Shown piece by piece: positions 36,954 to 44,392 of a DNA stretch of 64,000 bases; within the stretch, counting starts at the first letter, position 1, and every line of letters starts with the position of its first letter. The stretch is from CAYMUL01 sp964393605 (GTDB lineage Bacteria > Bacteroidota > Ignavibacteria > Ignavibacteriales > Ignavibacteriaceae): contig CAYMUL010000005.1 of NCBI GenBank assembly GCA_964393605.1, forward strand, positions 112,262 to 176,261, given 5' to 3'. The notes beneath the pieces are model-generated. The model was given only the letters and a program-made list of their open reading frames with translations. It did no database searches and was not told where the DNA came from. The position numbers and the translations under genes were made by a program.

Positions 36954-37353
36954 GAAAAAATATATAATAACTTTTGTCTTAATTCCAACATTACTTGTAT
37001 GTAGTACTTACATTTTTAACCATGCAGTACTAATGGAAAACACTTTAACGGGCACTTTTGAGGTTCGTGATGCTGAGGCTACACCTACAGGCGAATTAGT
37101 TAATACACTAACAATTCAGTGTTGTCTTTGTGAACAACAGATTAGTTGGCCTAAAACGGTGAGCTTCAAAATATACGATCCTGAAGATAACCAAATATAT
37201 TCAACAACTTATTCATTTAACGATTGTATAACAACAATCAATTCGATTGTATCGTTAGAATTCGAACTGGATGGCACATACACTATCGTGTTCGAAGACA
37301 ACGATCGCCATGATGACATTGGCTGGGATGTAACATCTACTATTGAATTTTGA
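36952..37353 (+). CDS. Small secreted protein whose start was split off by the IS element
   Basis: 133 residues from the GTG at 36952. The N-terminus KKYIITFVLIPTLLVCSTYIF is a signal peptide or membrane anchor. The mature part has CCLCEQQ and a beta-rich region (TVSFKIYDPEDNQIYSTTYS, FELDGTYTIVFEDND) but no domain I recognise. The original gene began at 35512 with AAAAGGAGAAAAAT-ATGAAAAAATAT. The IS insertion separated that ribosome site and ATG from the body, while the last two bases of the element plus the duplicated G now form a new GTG at the right place. No Shine-Dalgarno lies in front of it, so expression is probably weak. Confidence 0.65.
   Translation: MKKYIITFVLIPTLLVCSTYIFNHAVLMENTLTGTFEVRDAEATPTGELVNTLTIQCCLCEQQISWPKTVSFKIYDPEDNQIYSTTYSFNDCITTINSIVSLEFELDGTYTIVFEDNDRHDDIGWDVTSTIEF
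36954..36963. repeat. Target-site duplication, right copy
   Basis: GAAAAAATAT, matching 35514-35523 and forming codons 1-4 of the downstream gene together with the GT at the end of the element. Confidence 0.85.
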
Positions 37354-37404
37354 TACATTATTAAACTGTTTGCTTTAACTTAACAATAATTTGAGAACCT
37401 CCAT

Positions 37405-38091
37405 TTATTGTACTTGTGTCAAATATCTATCCGCATCTCTGATGTAAGATGATTTTGAAAAATCTTTTTTCAGAGCGGTTAAGATTTCCTTCGCCTCGCT
37501 TTTTTCGCCCGCTTGAATTAAGTTTATAGATGCAAACATCAGATATTGCGGATTGAGAACATTCGCATCGCTGACGCCGGCGGCTTTTTTAAAGTGGTTT
37601 GCAGCTTCCTTGAAATCATTTTTAGCTTCGTAATAGCCCGCAACGCCGGCATAAGCCGCAGCCTTCAGCAGTTCATTTTCGCCGGAGTATGAATCATATA
37701 ATTCAAACGCCTCTTCCATTTTTCCAAGACTGAAATAGGAATTGGCGAGATAGATTTTTGCGGTTTCGCCGTTTTCCGTTCCGGAAAATTCATCGACAAT
37801 TTTTCTTAAGCCGATAATTTTCGTTCCGGGTTTGCCGTCAATCGCTTCCTGAAAAACGCCGGAATCGTAAAGCGGCATAACTCTTGCCAGCGCGGCGTTT
37901 GCCTCTTCGTTTGAAGTGGATTTATTGCTGAAATAAAAAAATGAAATCAGCGCGATTACCGCTACGCCGCCCAAACCATAAATTAGCTGCTGTCTGTATT
38001 TTTCGAAGTAGGAAAGAGCGTTATAATAAAACGTAACAAGCTTATCTTCTTTAATTTCGCGACGCGTAATCTTTCTTTTCTGTCGAATCAT
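37405..38091 (-). CDS. Single-span membrane protein with TPR domain (YfgM-like)
   Basis: 228 residues. Residues 1-35 are basic (IRQKRKITRREIKEDK), then one membrane span (LIYGLGGVAVIALISFFYF, about residues 37-55), then a periplasmic helical domain with TPR units (GETAKIYLANSYFSLGKMEE, GVAGYYEAKNDFKEAANHF, ASINLIQAGEKSEAKEILTA). The plan matches the YfgM/TPR_21 type, whose members act as chaperone-linked adaptors at the Sec translocon or in cell division. It has its own Shine-Dalgarno (AAAGGA) and no close neighbour. The exact role is not shown by the sequence. Confidence 0.78.
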   Translation of the reverse strand: MIRQKRKITRREIKEDKLVTFYYNALSYFEKYRQQLIYGLGGVAVIALISFFYFSNKSTSNEEANAALARVMPLYDSGVFQEAIDGKPGTKIIGLRKIVDEFSGTENGETAKIYLANSYFSLGKMEEAFELYDSYSGENELLKAAAYAGVAGYYEAKNDFKEAANHFKKAAGVSDANVLNPQYLMFASINLIQAGEKSEAKEILTALKKDFSKSSYIRDADRYLTQVQ

Positions 38092-38254
38092 TAAGTTCCT
38101 TTCGTAAGTTCTTTCTTTAGTTTAAGTTTCGAATCAATTTCATATTCGGGTTCAAAGATAGCGATTTTTTATAAAAATGGGCAACCGATGAAAAAAAAAT
38201 TTAGGGAGATTAATCGTCAAGAATTTAGAACAGTCGTCTCAAGTTTTAAGCCGT

Positions 38255-38576
38255 ACAAGCCATAACCGAAGTTAAATGTTCGCCAAGTTGTTGTTCCTAC
38301 TTTTGTAATGAGAACATTCCACAACAGAAAAAAATATTTCATCCCCGAAAGCTTTCGGGGATTTCAATAATAAAAATATTTTTCCCGTTAGGGAAAATAT
38401 ATTGGTAACAAAAATACATGAATGGAACCCCAAATCCCGTAGGGATGACATGATTAACTGCTCTTATTTTCCTTAATTTCTTGCGCTAAAACCAAAAATT
38501 GAACATTTTACAAATAGTTGTTTTAACCATAATTGACAAGGGTATGCAGAACTGAAAAAAATATTTTGCCAGAATT
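38255..38576 (+). repeat. Dispersed repeat B, complete copy
   Basis: About 320 bp running from ACAAGCCATAACCGAAGTTA to AAATATTTTGCCAGAATTG. It contains the palindromes ATCCCCGAAAGCTTTCGGGGAT, TTTCCCGTTAGGGAAA and ATCCCGTAGGGAT. The same order is found at 51079-51464, and parts at 62605-62709 and 780-850. The rest of the 532-base gap 38092-38623 has no gene I can support. Confidence 0.85.
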
Positions 38577-38623
38577 GGTGATGATTTTAATTGAAATGTC
38601 CGAATACTTTCACACCAACAAAA

Positions 38624-41251
38624 TCATTTTATAATCAGCATTTTTTTGACGGAGACTGAGAATGCTTCAAGACGATAAAAATAAACGCCGGAAGGAAGCG
38701 AACCGGAATCAAAATCTACTTCGTAAATTCCCGCCTGTCGCGTTGCATCGACCAACACTCTCACTTCTCTGCCGAGTATATCGTACACGGTTAATTTTAC
38801 TTTACCGGCGGTTAAAAGTTGATAAGCAATTTTAGTTTTCGCGTTAAATGGATTGGGGAAATTGTTATACAAATGATCTCCCGTTTCTTCGGGAAAATAG
38901 ACTTCTTTTCCAAAATCGAAATTTTCAATCGCTCTTACGTTAGCGTAAATATCGTAGCCGGTGTTGGCTTTGGAATCTTGATAAGCAACAACAAATTTTC
39001 CGTTGTAAAAATCAGCACTACTAGTTTGAAGAATTGAAGAAACGACATTTGGGGTGGGATAAGTATAGGGTGTAAAGTCCAAATAATTTCTTTTATTATC
39101 ATTTGAGATATATGCCTTAATATAATTCGAAAAAAAATAAGTCATCATGAATTTGCGCGCGCTAAAATTGATCAAATTAAAATCCATTTTAGTCCCTATT
39201 TTGGTCGCGTAAAAAGACTTCCTTTTACTTTTTTCCCAATCGGAGAATTTTGTTATAACCTCGATGCTGTAACCTCCATCAATTGCAACAATAAAATTCT
39301 TATAATCGCTTATACATTTTAAAGAACTGTTATATGGAATATAAATTGCTGAATCAATAACAGTTTTTGGGGAAGTGATAATCCCGGCAGAATCATAAAA
39401 GATACCATAAAGATATTTACTTTGCTCTGAAGTACTTAAGTTGTAATCTTTCCACGAAACAAAAATATTGAATTCTTTATCGATGAAACTTGAGATAGGT
39501 TTATAACTCATAGAAGCAAGAGGCGTCATTATTTTCTTTTTATAACGAACTATAAGGTCTTTCGTAAGTTTATAAACAGTTACTCCGTTTTGAGAATACC
39601 AGCTAATCAAAATCTCATCCTTATCATTTACATTCATTGCAATTTGATAAGGAGTATAACTGTAGACGCTATCAAGTATGAGATTACCACCAATCTTAAT
39701 GCCGCTCGCATCAATGAGTTGCAGAGTCAACAATCGCAAACTACTCGTTCCCTTCTCGCAATCATATACAACAATAAAGGTCCCATCTGAAAAGGAAGAG
39801 ATAACTTTTTCCGTAATCATATCATATCCAACGGAATAATCAGTTAAGTTCATATCAGGATTAATCCGGTTAAAACTGCTATCATATACGGCGCCAAAAA
39901 CCTGGCTGCGTCCACTTCTCTTATCATCCCAAACGAAGAGGAGATTTCCGCGGTTGTTAAATTTTACCACCGGTAGCGTTTGGTTCGAACCGAGTGAATC
40001 GTCATTTGTAATTGTAAATGGGCTGACAGGATTAAAGTTGAGATCAAACTTTCGCATCGCGCAATCGCTATCAAATCCAGATCCCCAACGGAATATGAGT
40101 TGGAATTGATTATCGACAATTCCGGAGAGTTGATGATTGACCGCACCTTTATTCACAGTTGCGCCGTAATCTACAACTACGGAATCTAAAATGATATTTC
40201 CGGAAGTATCAATCAATCTGAGGTTTGAGTTCCCGTCGTTCCAAAAAATTGCGAATTTATTTTTTCCGTTAGAGTTGGCGGTAATATAATCCCACGAATT
40301 AGAATTAATTTTTTGTTGAGCTCCGACAAAACTATTATCAGGTTTAAGCAATCGATAGAAAACTTCAAAATAACTCGTCCAATAAAATAATCTGTACCCA
40401 CTTTCTGTAGATGCAATACCAGCTGAATAAAGATTTTTTGTCAAAGTATCTGAACTGACGAGAAAATTTCCACCGATCTTGTTGCCATTTTTATCAAGGA
40501 CTTGCGCATAAATTTTGGAAAAAGGAGTGCCCGCGTTCGAACTCCAAACGACTGTATAGTTTCCGTCTTTGTTCACACTTATATTTCGTGTAGAATTAGA
40601 GTATGAAGGGTAAAATAGCAGATCATTAATTGCTGTTAGTGAGTAAGAAATATTATTCATCTTGTCAACAATTCGTGTCCATAGATGCGATTGTGAAATT
40701 CCGGTCCAGAATGAAACTAAAAATGAGCCGTCACTATTCATCGCGGCACTAAATTGTAGATTGCTATACCCTTGAAGTTGTAAATCGATGGGTGATCCGA
40801 TCTTCAGTCCATTTTTGTCAATTCTTTGTGCAAACACTTTATAATAATAATAGTCCATCCAGATGACAGCGAAATCCCCTTTTGCATTAGCAATAGCTGA
40901 AACCGGTTTGTAGTGTAAAATTTTTTCATCATTGACTTTGAAATTGTTACCGACTCTTTGATTGTGCTTATCAAACATTTGAGCATATAAGTCTGCTTGT
41001 CCGTTACGATAATCCATCCAAGCCGTAAGATAATTTCCGGAACTATCTGATGCGATCGCCGGATAATTTTGCTCGGCACTTGCGGGACCGGCAAGTGTGT
41101 TCACCATAAAATCACTTTTAATAATCGGTAAAGAATCCTGTTGAATAACTTGATCACTTAAGAAATTTTTGGGAAGCACAACTTCACTTGAAATAGTGAA
41201 GAGTAGAATTCCAGATATTAAAACTTTAAGAAAAAAATTATACCAGTTCAT
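38624..41251 (-). CDS. Large T9SS type A secreted protein with BNR/WD-like repeats
   Basis: 875 residues from the ATG at 41251; a TTG at 41266 would add five. The N-terminal signal is YNFFLKVLISGILLFTISSE. The body has regular units of the form SDSSGNYLTAWMDYRNGQAD, NAKGDFAVIWMDYY, NNRGNLLFVWDDKRSGRSQV and KDEILISWYS. Each is a beta-sheet blade ending in a W-x-D/S core, so a propeller of the kind often labelled WD40-like or BNR-like. The last 85 residues are the T9SS domain (NNFPNPFNAKTKIAYQLL, YDILGREVRVLV, SGVYFYRLEAF, KKMLIIK). It follows the barrel gene at 41270 by 18 bases on the same strand. It is probably displayed at the surface; its partner is unknown. Confidence 0.82.
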   Translation of the reverse strand: MNWYNFFLKVLISGILLFTISSEVVLPKNFLSDQVIQQDSLPIIKSDFMVNTLAGPASAEQNYPAIASDSSGNYLTAWMDYRNGQADLYAQMFDKHNQRVGNNFKVNDEKILHYKPVSAIANAKGDFAVIWMDYYYYKVFAQRIDKNGLKIGSPIDLQLQGYSNLQFSAAMNSDGSFLVSFWTGISQSHLWTRIVDKMNNISYSLTAINDLLFYPSYSNSTRNISVNKDGNYTVVWSSNAGTPFSKIYAQVLDKNGNKIGGNFLVSSDTLTKNLYSAGIASTESGYRLFYWTSYFEVFYRLLKPDNSFVGAQQKINSNSWDYITANSNGKNKFAIFWNDGNSNLRLIDTSGNIILDSVVVDYGATVNKGAVNHQLSGIVDNQFQLIFRWGSGFDSDCAMRKFDLNFNPVSPFTITNDDSLGSNQTLPVVKFNNRGNLLFVWDDKRSGRSQVFGAVYDSSFNRINPDMNLTDYSVGYDMITEKVISSFSDGTFIVVYDCEKGTSSLRLLTLQLIDASGIKIGGNLILDSVYSYTPYQIAMNVNDKDEILISWYSQNGVTVYKLTKDLIVRYKKKIMTPLASMSYKPISSFIDKEFNIFVSWKDYNLSTSEQSKYLYGIFYDSAGIITSPKTVIDSAIYIPYNSSLKCISDYKNFIVAIDGGYSIEVITKFSDWEKSKRKSFYATKIGTKMDFNLINFSARKFMMTYFFSNYIKAYISNDNKRNYLDFTPYTYPTPNVVSSILQTSSADFYNGKFVVAYQDSKANTGYDIYANVRAIENFDFGKEVYFPEETGDHLYNNFPNPFNAKTKIAYQLLTAGKVKLTVYDILGREVRVLVDATRQAGIYEVDFDSGSLPSGVYFYRLEAFSVSVKKMLIIK

Positions 41252-41269
41252 AACTACGCCATCCAAGAA

Positions 41270-42400
41270 TCAGAAATAAAAATTAAAACCCAATCCAATA
41301 CGATTTTGTATGGAGGATTTTTTTGTCTCAGTAGAATAATTATTAGTATAATTAGGAGTTATCTCCCTCGACTTGAAAGTACCCTTTGCACTGCTATAGA
41401 CAAAACGCACCATTGCCGTCAGTGAAAGGGATTCATTAAAATAATATTCACTTCCAAATCCAAAATTGAGTAACCATGGAGAATTTATCTCCTCGTTATA
41501 TTCACCCATGTTATCTTCACTTGTAGAAGTTGAATTTGACGGATATAAATTTTCCGATTCTTCTTTAGCCGATGCAATTTGTTTTCCAAATCCTGCATGA
41601 AAGTAGATGTTCACTTCTTGAATACGTGGTGTGAATAAATAATATTTTACACCTAAGTTAAAAGTGTAAATTCCCATCTCTGAAATACTTTTGAATCCGT
41701 AATCTGCTGTAGAACCAGAACTGTAATAGTGCCTTTCATTTCTAACTTCTTCCGAGTTCGATGAATAGTTGAAATCGAATACTATATTTATTTTTTCTTT
41801 TACAAGGAAAGAAAGCATCCAGATCATGTTGATTTCACTACTGCTATAAGTATAGGGATAGTAAGAGTATTCTCCCGGGTAATTATAAGAACGGTTCATT
41901 GAATTAACAATTCCTGAATAGTATGGAACTAATACAGCGCTAAAACTCCATCTCTTTTGTTTCACCTGATTATCATTCACGACTTCAATCTCTTCCGCTT
42001 CTTCCTCTTCAATCTCTTCAATTTCGATTTCTTCATCTTCAGAATTATTTATTTCCGAGTTCGTTTTGGAATTTAGTTTCTCTGCTTCTTTTTGCGCCAA
42101 CATTCGACTTTTAGCATCGCTATTTCTTTTAGAGATGAAATCGTCTAACTTGTCAACATCAACAATGAAGCCCTGTTCACGTTTATAAATTGAGCCGAAC
42201 GTTTCCATCTCAATTTCTTTGATTGCTTCAAAGATTATAGTTTCTTTTAATTCTTTACCGTACAGGATTTGGATTTTTTTTGATTCGATAGAAATGATTC
42301 TACAATTGTATGAGTTATCGTTATACAATGTAACTTTATCTTGGTAGGATTCTTGCGCAACTGCTACAATACTTAATAGCAGTACTATTACTGTTTTCAT
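41270..42400 (-). CDS. Outer-membrane barrel protein with acidic linker
   Basis: 376 residues with a signal peptide (KTVIVLLLSIVAVAQ) and a Shine-Dalgarno GGGAG eight bases ahead of the ATG. Residues 18-75 form a small beta-rich domain (YQDKVTLYNDNSYNCRIISI). Residues 95-140 are a very acidic linker (EDEEIEIEEIEEEEAEEIE). Residues 150-376 are beta-barrel strands ending IQNRIGLGFNFYF. Barrel proteins with an N-terminal periplasmic domain are common in Bacteroidota, but the specific family was not recognised. It is the first gene of a two-gene unit with the T9SS protein behind it, so it may help place that protein at the surface (inference). Confidence 0.72.
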   Translation of the reverse strand: MKTVIVLLLSIVAVAQESYQDKVTLYNDNSYNCRIISIESKKIQILYGKELKETIIFEAIKEIEMETFGSIYKREQGFIVDVDKLDDFISKRNSDAKSRMLAQKEAEKLNSKTNSEINNSEDEEIEIEEIEEEEAEEIEVVNDNQVKQKRWSFSAVLVPYYSGIVNSMNRSYNYPGEYSYYPYTYSSSEINMIWMLSFLVKEKINIVFDFNYSSNSEEVRNERHYYSSGSTADYGFKSISEMGIYTFNLGVKYYLFTPRIQEVNIYFHAGFGKQIASAKEESENLYPSNSTSTSEDNMGEYNEEINSPWLLNFGFGSEYYFNESLSLTAMVRFVYSSAKGTFKSREITPNYTNNYSTETKKSSIQNRIGLGFNFYF

Positions 42401-42802
42401 TTAACACTCCCGATATATTTTGTAAAAATAATTTTTTATTTTGAACGAATGAACTGCTCAATCCACACGATTGATGCGATGATAACTTGTTTTGCGGGGA
42501 GAACTACCCCGAACCGGGAGCTACTATGTCATAACTAATTTTCTTTCTTGTATGAAGAGATAATATTTGAAAAATAACTCATGTTATTCACTAAATTTTT
42601 TGCAACTCAGACAGTGATGCCTATGGCAAAAGTTACGAAGTGAAAACTATTGTTTGCTCGTTTATTCAAAACTTCTTTGTGCCTTGCTGACTTCGTGGCG
42701 ATTATGTTTGAATAGATGCTTAACATGAATAATAATTTTCTAAATTCTTTATGAGTAATAAAGGGATAATCATTTTAAAAACAAAAGGTAAAAATTGACG
42801 CA
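42401..42802. other. Intergenic region without recognised gene
   Basis: 402 AT-rich bases. CTTTGTGCCTTGCTGACTTCGTGGCG near 42671 resembles CTTCGTGCCGTTGTGACGTTGTGGC near 62547, another probable small intergenic repeat. Nothing else was seen. Confidence 0.5.
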
Positions 42803-44392
42803 TCAAAATCTTCTCGTCAAATCTAAAAACAACCTATTATATGTTGTTGACGCTTGAAATATTCCTTCATAATTAACGGAGAGAAACAACTCAAGCGGCA
42901 GACGAACTGACACATCGGTATTAAAAATATTTTGAGTGATTTCACTCGATGAAAATGAAAATTTATAATTTACACGGCGAAAATTTAGTGCCGTTGAAAT
43001 TAGTCCCGCGAAAAAATCACGATAAATTCTCACGCCGCCAATCGTACTATTGCTATAAATATTTTTCATCAAGTTTAAAGATGCAGATGCCGAAACATTT
43101 ATCAAGGGAATGTTGGAGTATGAAACCATTGCGTAATAATTAGTTGCCGAATTATTTTCGCCGGTTCTTTTTCCGTAACTACTATTGAGATTTATAAACA
43201 ACAAATTTGTTAAGCGCATCGTTATTCCGAGACGAAATGTATGCCGTGTCTGATCTGTGTAATTGCTGTCGAGATAAGTTTTGAAAGATTCGTAGTAGAA
43301 AATATTCTTCCGTGCATCATACGAAGCGGATGCAGAAATCGTTTTGCTAAAGTTCGTTCTGATCGTTGTGTGCAAACCTGTCAAACGGAAAGTCGTTCCC
43401 TTCTTTGCTAAAGCGTTCTCGTACAAATCCGCTTCGGTTAAAAAGTAAAAAAAAGAATTCGGAATAAAATTGTTGTTGTGTTGCAAAGAAAAAAATCTTC
43501 TATCCGTTTTGAAGTTGTTGGTTTGATTTATCAGCGCGATGCTTGTTTTCGAGTCATTGTTAAAGATGGAATCCTTCATCGAGACAAAAACTCCCGTTTG
43601 AAACAAATTGAAATCAAATCCATAATCAGTTGAAGCCGGACGCGAGCCGAGAAAAATACCTGCGTCTAAATTATTAAATTTTCTTTCGTATGAGATACCG
43701 TCCACCGTTCCCGCGGCATTGAGTTGAGTATTGATAAATCTGCCCAAAGTCAACGTTGAGAGAGAATCGATATTATAGCTCCCGTTGAAATCATAAATCT
43801 TTAAATTATTTTTTTTTGTTGCAGAAGGGTTGTTGACAAAACTGCCGTAGAAATTTCCTGTAAAAGAATTTTCGTCAACATCGTCGTAATTCATATTCAC
43901 CGTTGCACGCGATGAGTGAAGATTTTTATCGCTCCCTAAATTTGAAAAAGAAGATATCGATTGAATTGTAGTTCTCCCCTTCAATTTTTTTTTAGTAGAG
44001 TTTCCCTTCTTAAAAAATTCATCGTTTTCTCTTTGCATAATTGAAGTTCTCACATAAATAGAATCGTTGACGGGTATCTGTTTAGTTTGTCGGGATATTT
44101 TCGCAAAAAGTGCATCGCCAATTTTGAATACGGAAACATCAATTCTACTTCCTGCGGCGGAACGGCTTGAAAGAAATTGAACTTTTATCGCCGGGAAAAA
44201 TTCATCCTTCTTTTTTATGAATAGAGTGTCGCCGACCTCAATTCCTTCCGTGCTTTCAAACTGCGCATAAATATTTCTGTTCGAAATGTATGTGATCTTT
44301 CCTTCAACAAATTTCTCGTCTTGAATTTCTTGCGGGTAAGTATCAGAAAAAATCGCGAAGAAAAATATTATCGTAAAAATTAATTTCTTCAT
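42803..44392 (-). CDS. Outer-membrane beta-barrel protein of the cytochrome operon
   Basis: 529 residues with a signal peptide ending SDTYPQ. Residues 27-110 form a small beta-rich domain (EGKITYISNRNIYAQFESTE, GDTLFIKKKDEFFPAIKVQF) that looks soluble. From about residue 140 to the end there are more than a dozen amphipathic strands with Asn/Ser/Tyr-rich loops, ending TYNRLFLDLTRRF with the final Phe typical of outer-membrane barrels. It overlaps the 34-haem cytochrome gene by four bases, so the two are translated together. By position it could be the barrel that houses or anchors the cytochrome, as MtrB-type porins do in Shewanella. There is no evident sequence similarity to MtrB, so this is inference. 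Confidence 0.7.
   Translation of the reverse strand: MKKLIFTIIFFFAIFSDTYPQEIQDEKFVEGKITYISNRNIYAQFESTEGIEVGDTLFIKKKDEFFPAIKVQFLSSRSAAGSRIDVSVFKIGDALFAKISRQTKQIPVNDSIYVRTSIMQRENDEFFKKGNSTKKKLKGRTTIQSISSFSNLGSDKNLHSSRATVNMNYDDVDENSFTGNFYGSFVNNPSATKKNNLKIYDFNGSYNIDSLSTLTLGRFINTQLNAAGTVDGISYERKFNNLDAGIFLGSRPASTDYGFDFNLFQTGVFVSMKDSIFNNDSKTSIALINQTNNFKTDRRFFSLQHNNNFIPNSFFYFLTEADLYENALAKKGTTFRLTGLHTTIRTNFSKTISASASYDARKNIFYYESFKTYLDSNYTDQTRHTFRLGITMRLTNLLFINLNSSYGKRTGENNSATNYYAMVSYSNIPLINVSASASLNLMKNIYSNSTIGGVRIYRDFFAGLISTALNFRRVNYKFSFSSSEITQNIFNTDVSVRLPLELFLSVNYEGIFQASTTYNRLFLDLTRRF

Noticed and set aside
38577..38623. Possible second nucleotidyltransferase scrap (GVKVFG) beside repeat B
   Set aside because: Only six residues fit and the flanking bases give no further match; probably chance.
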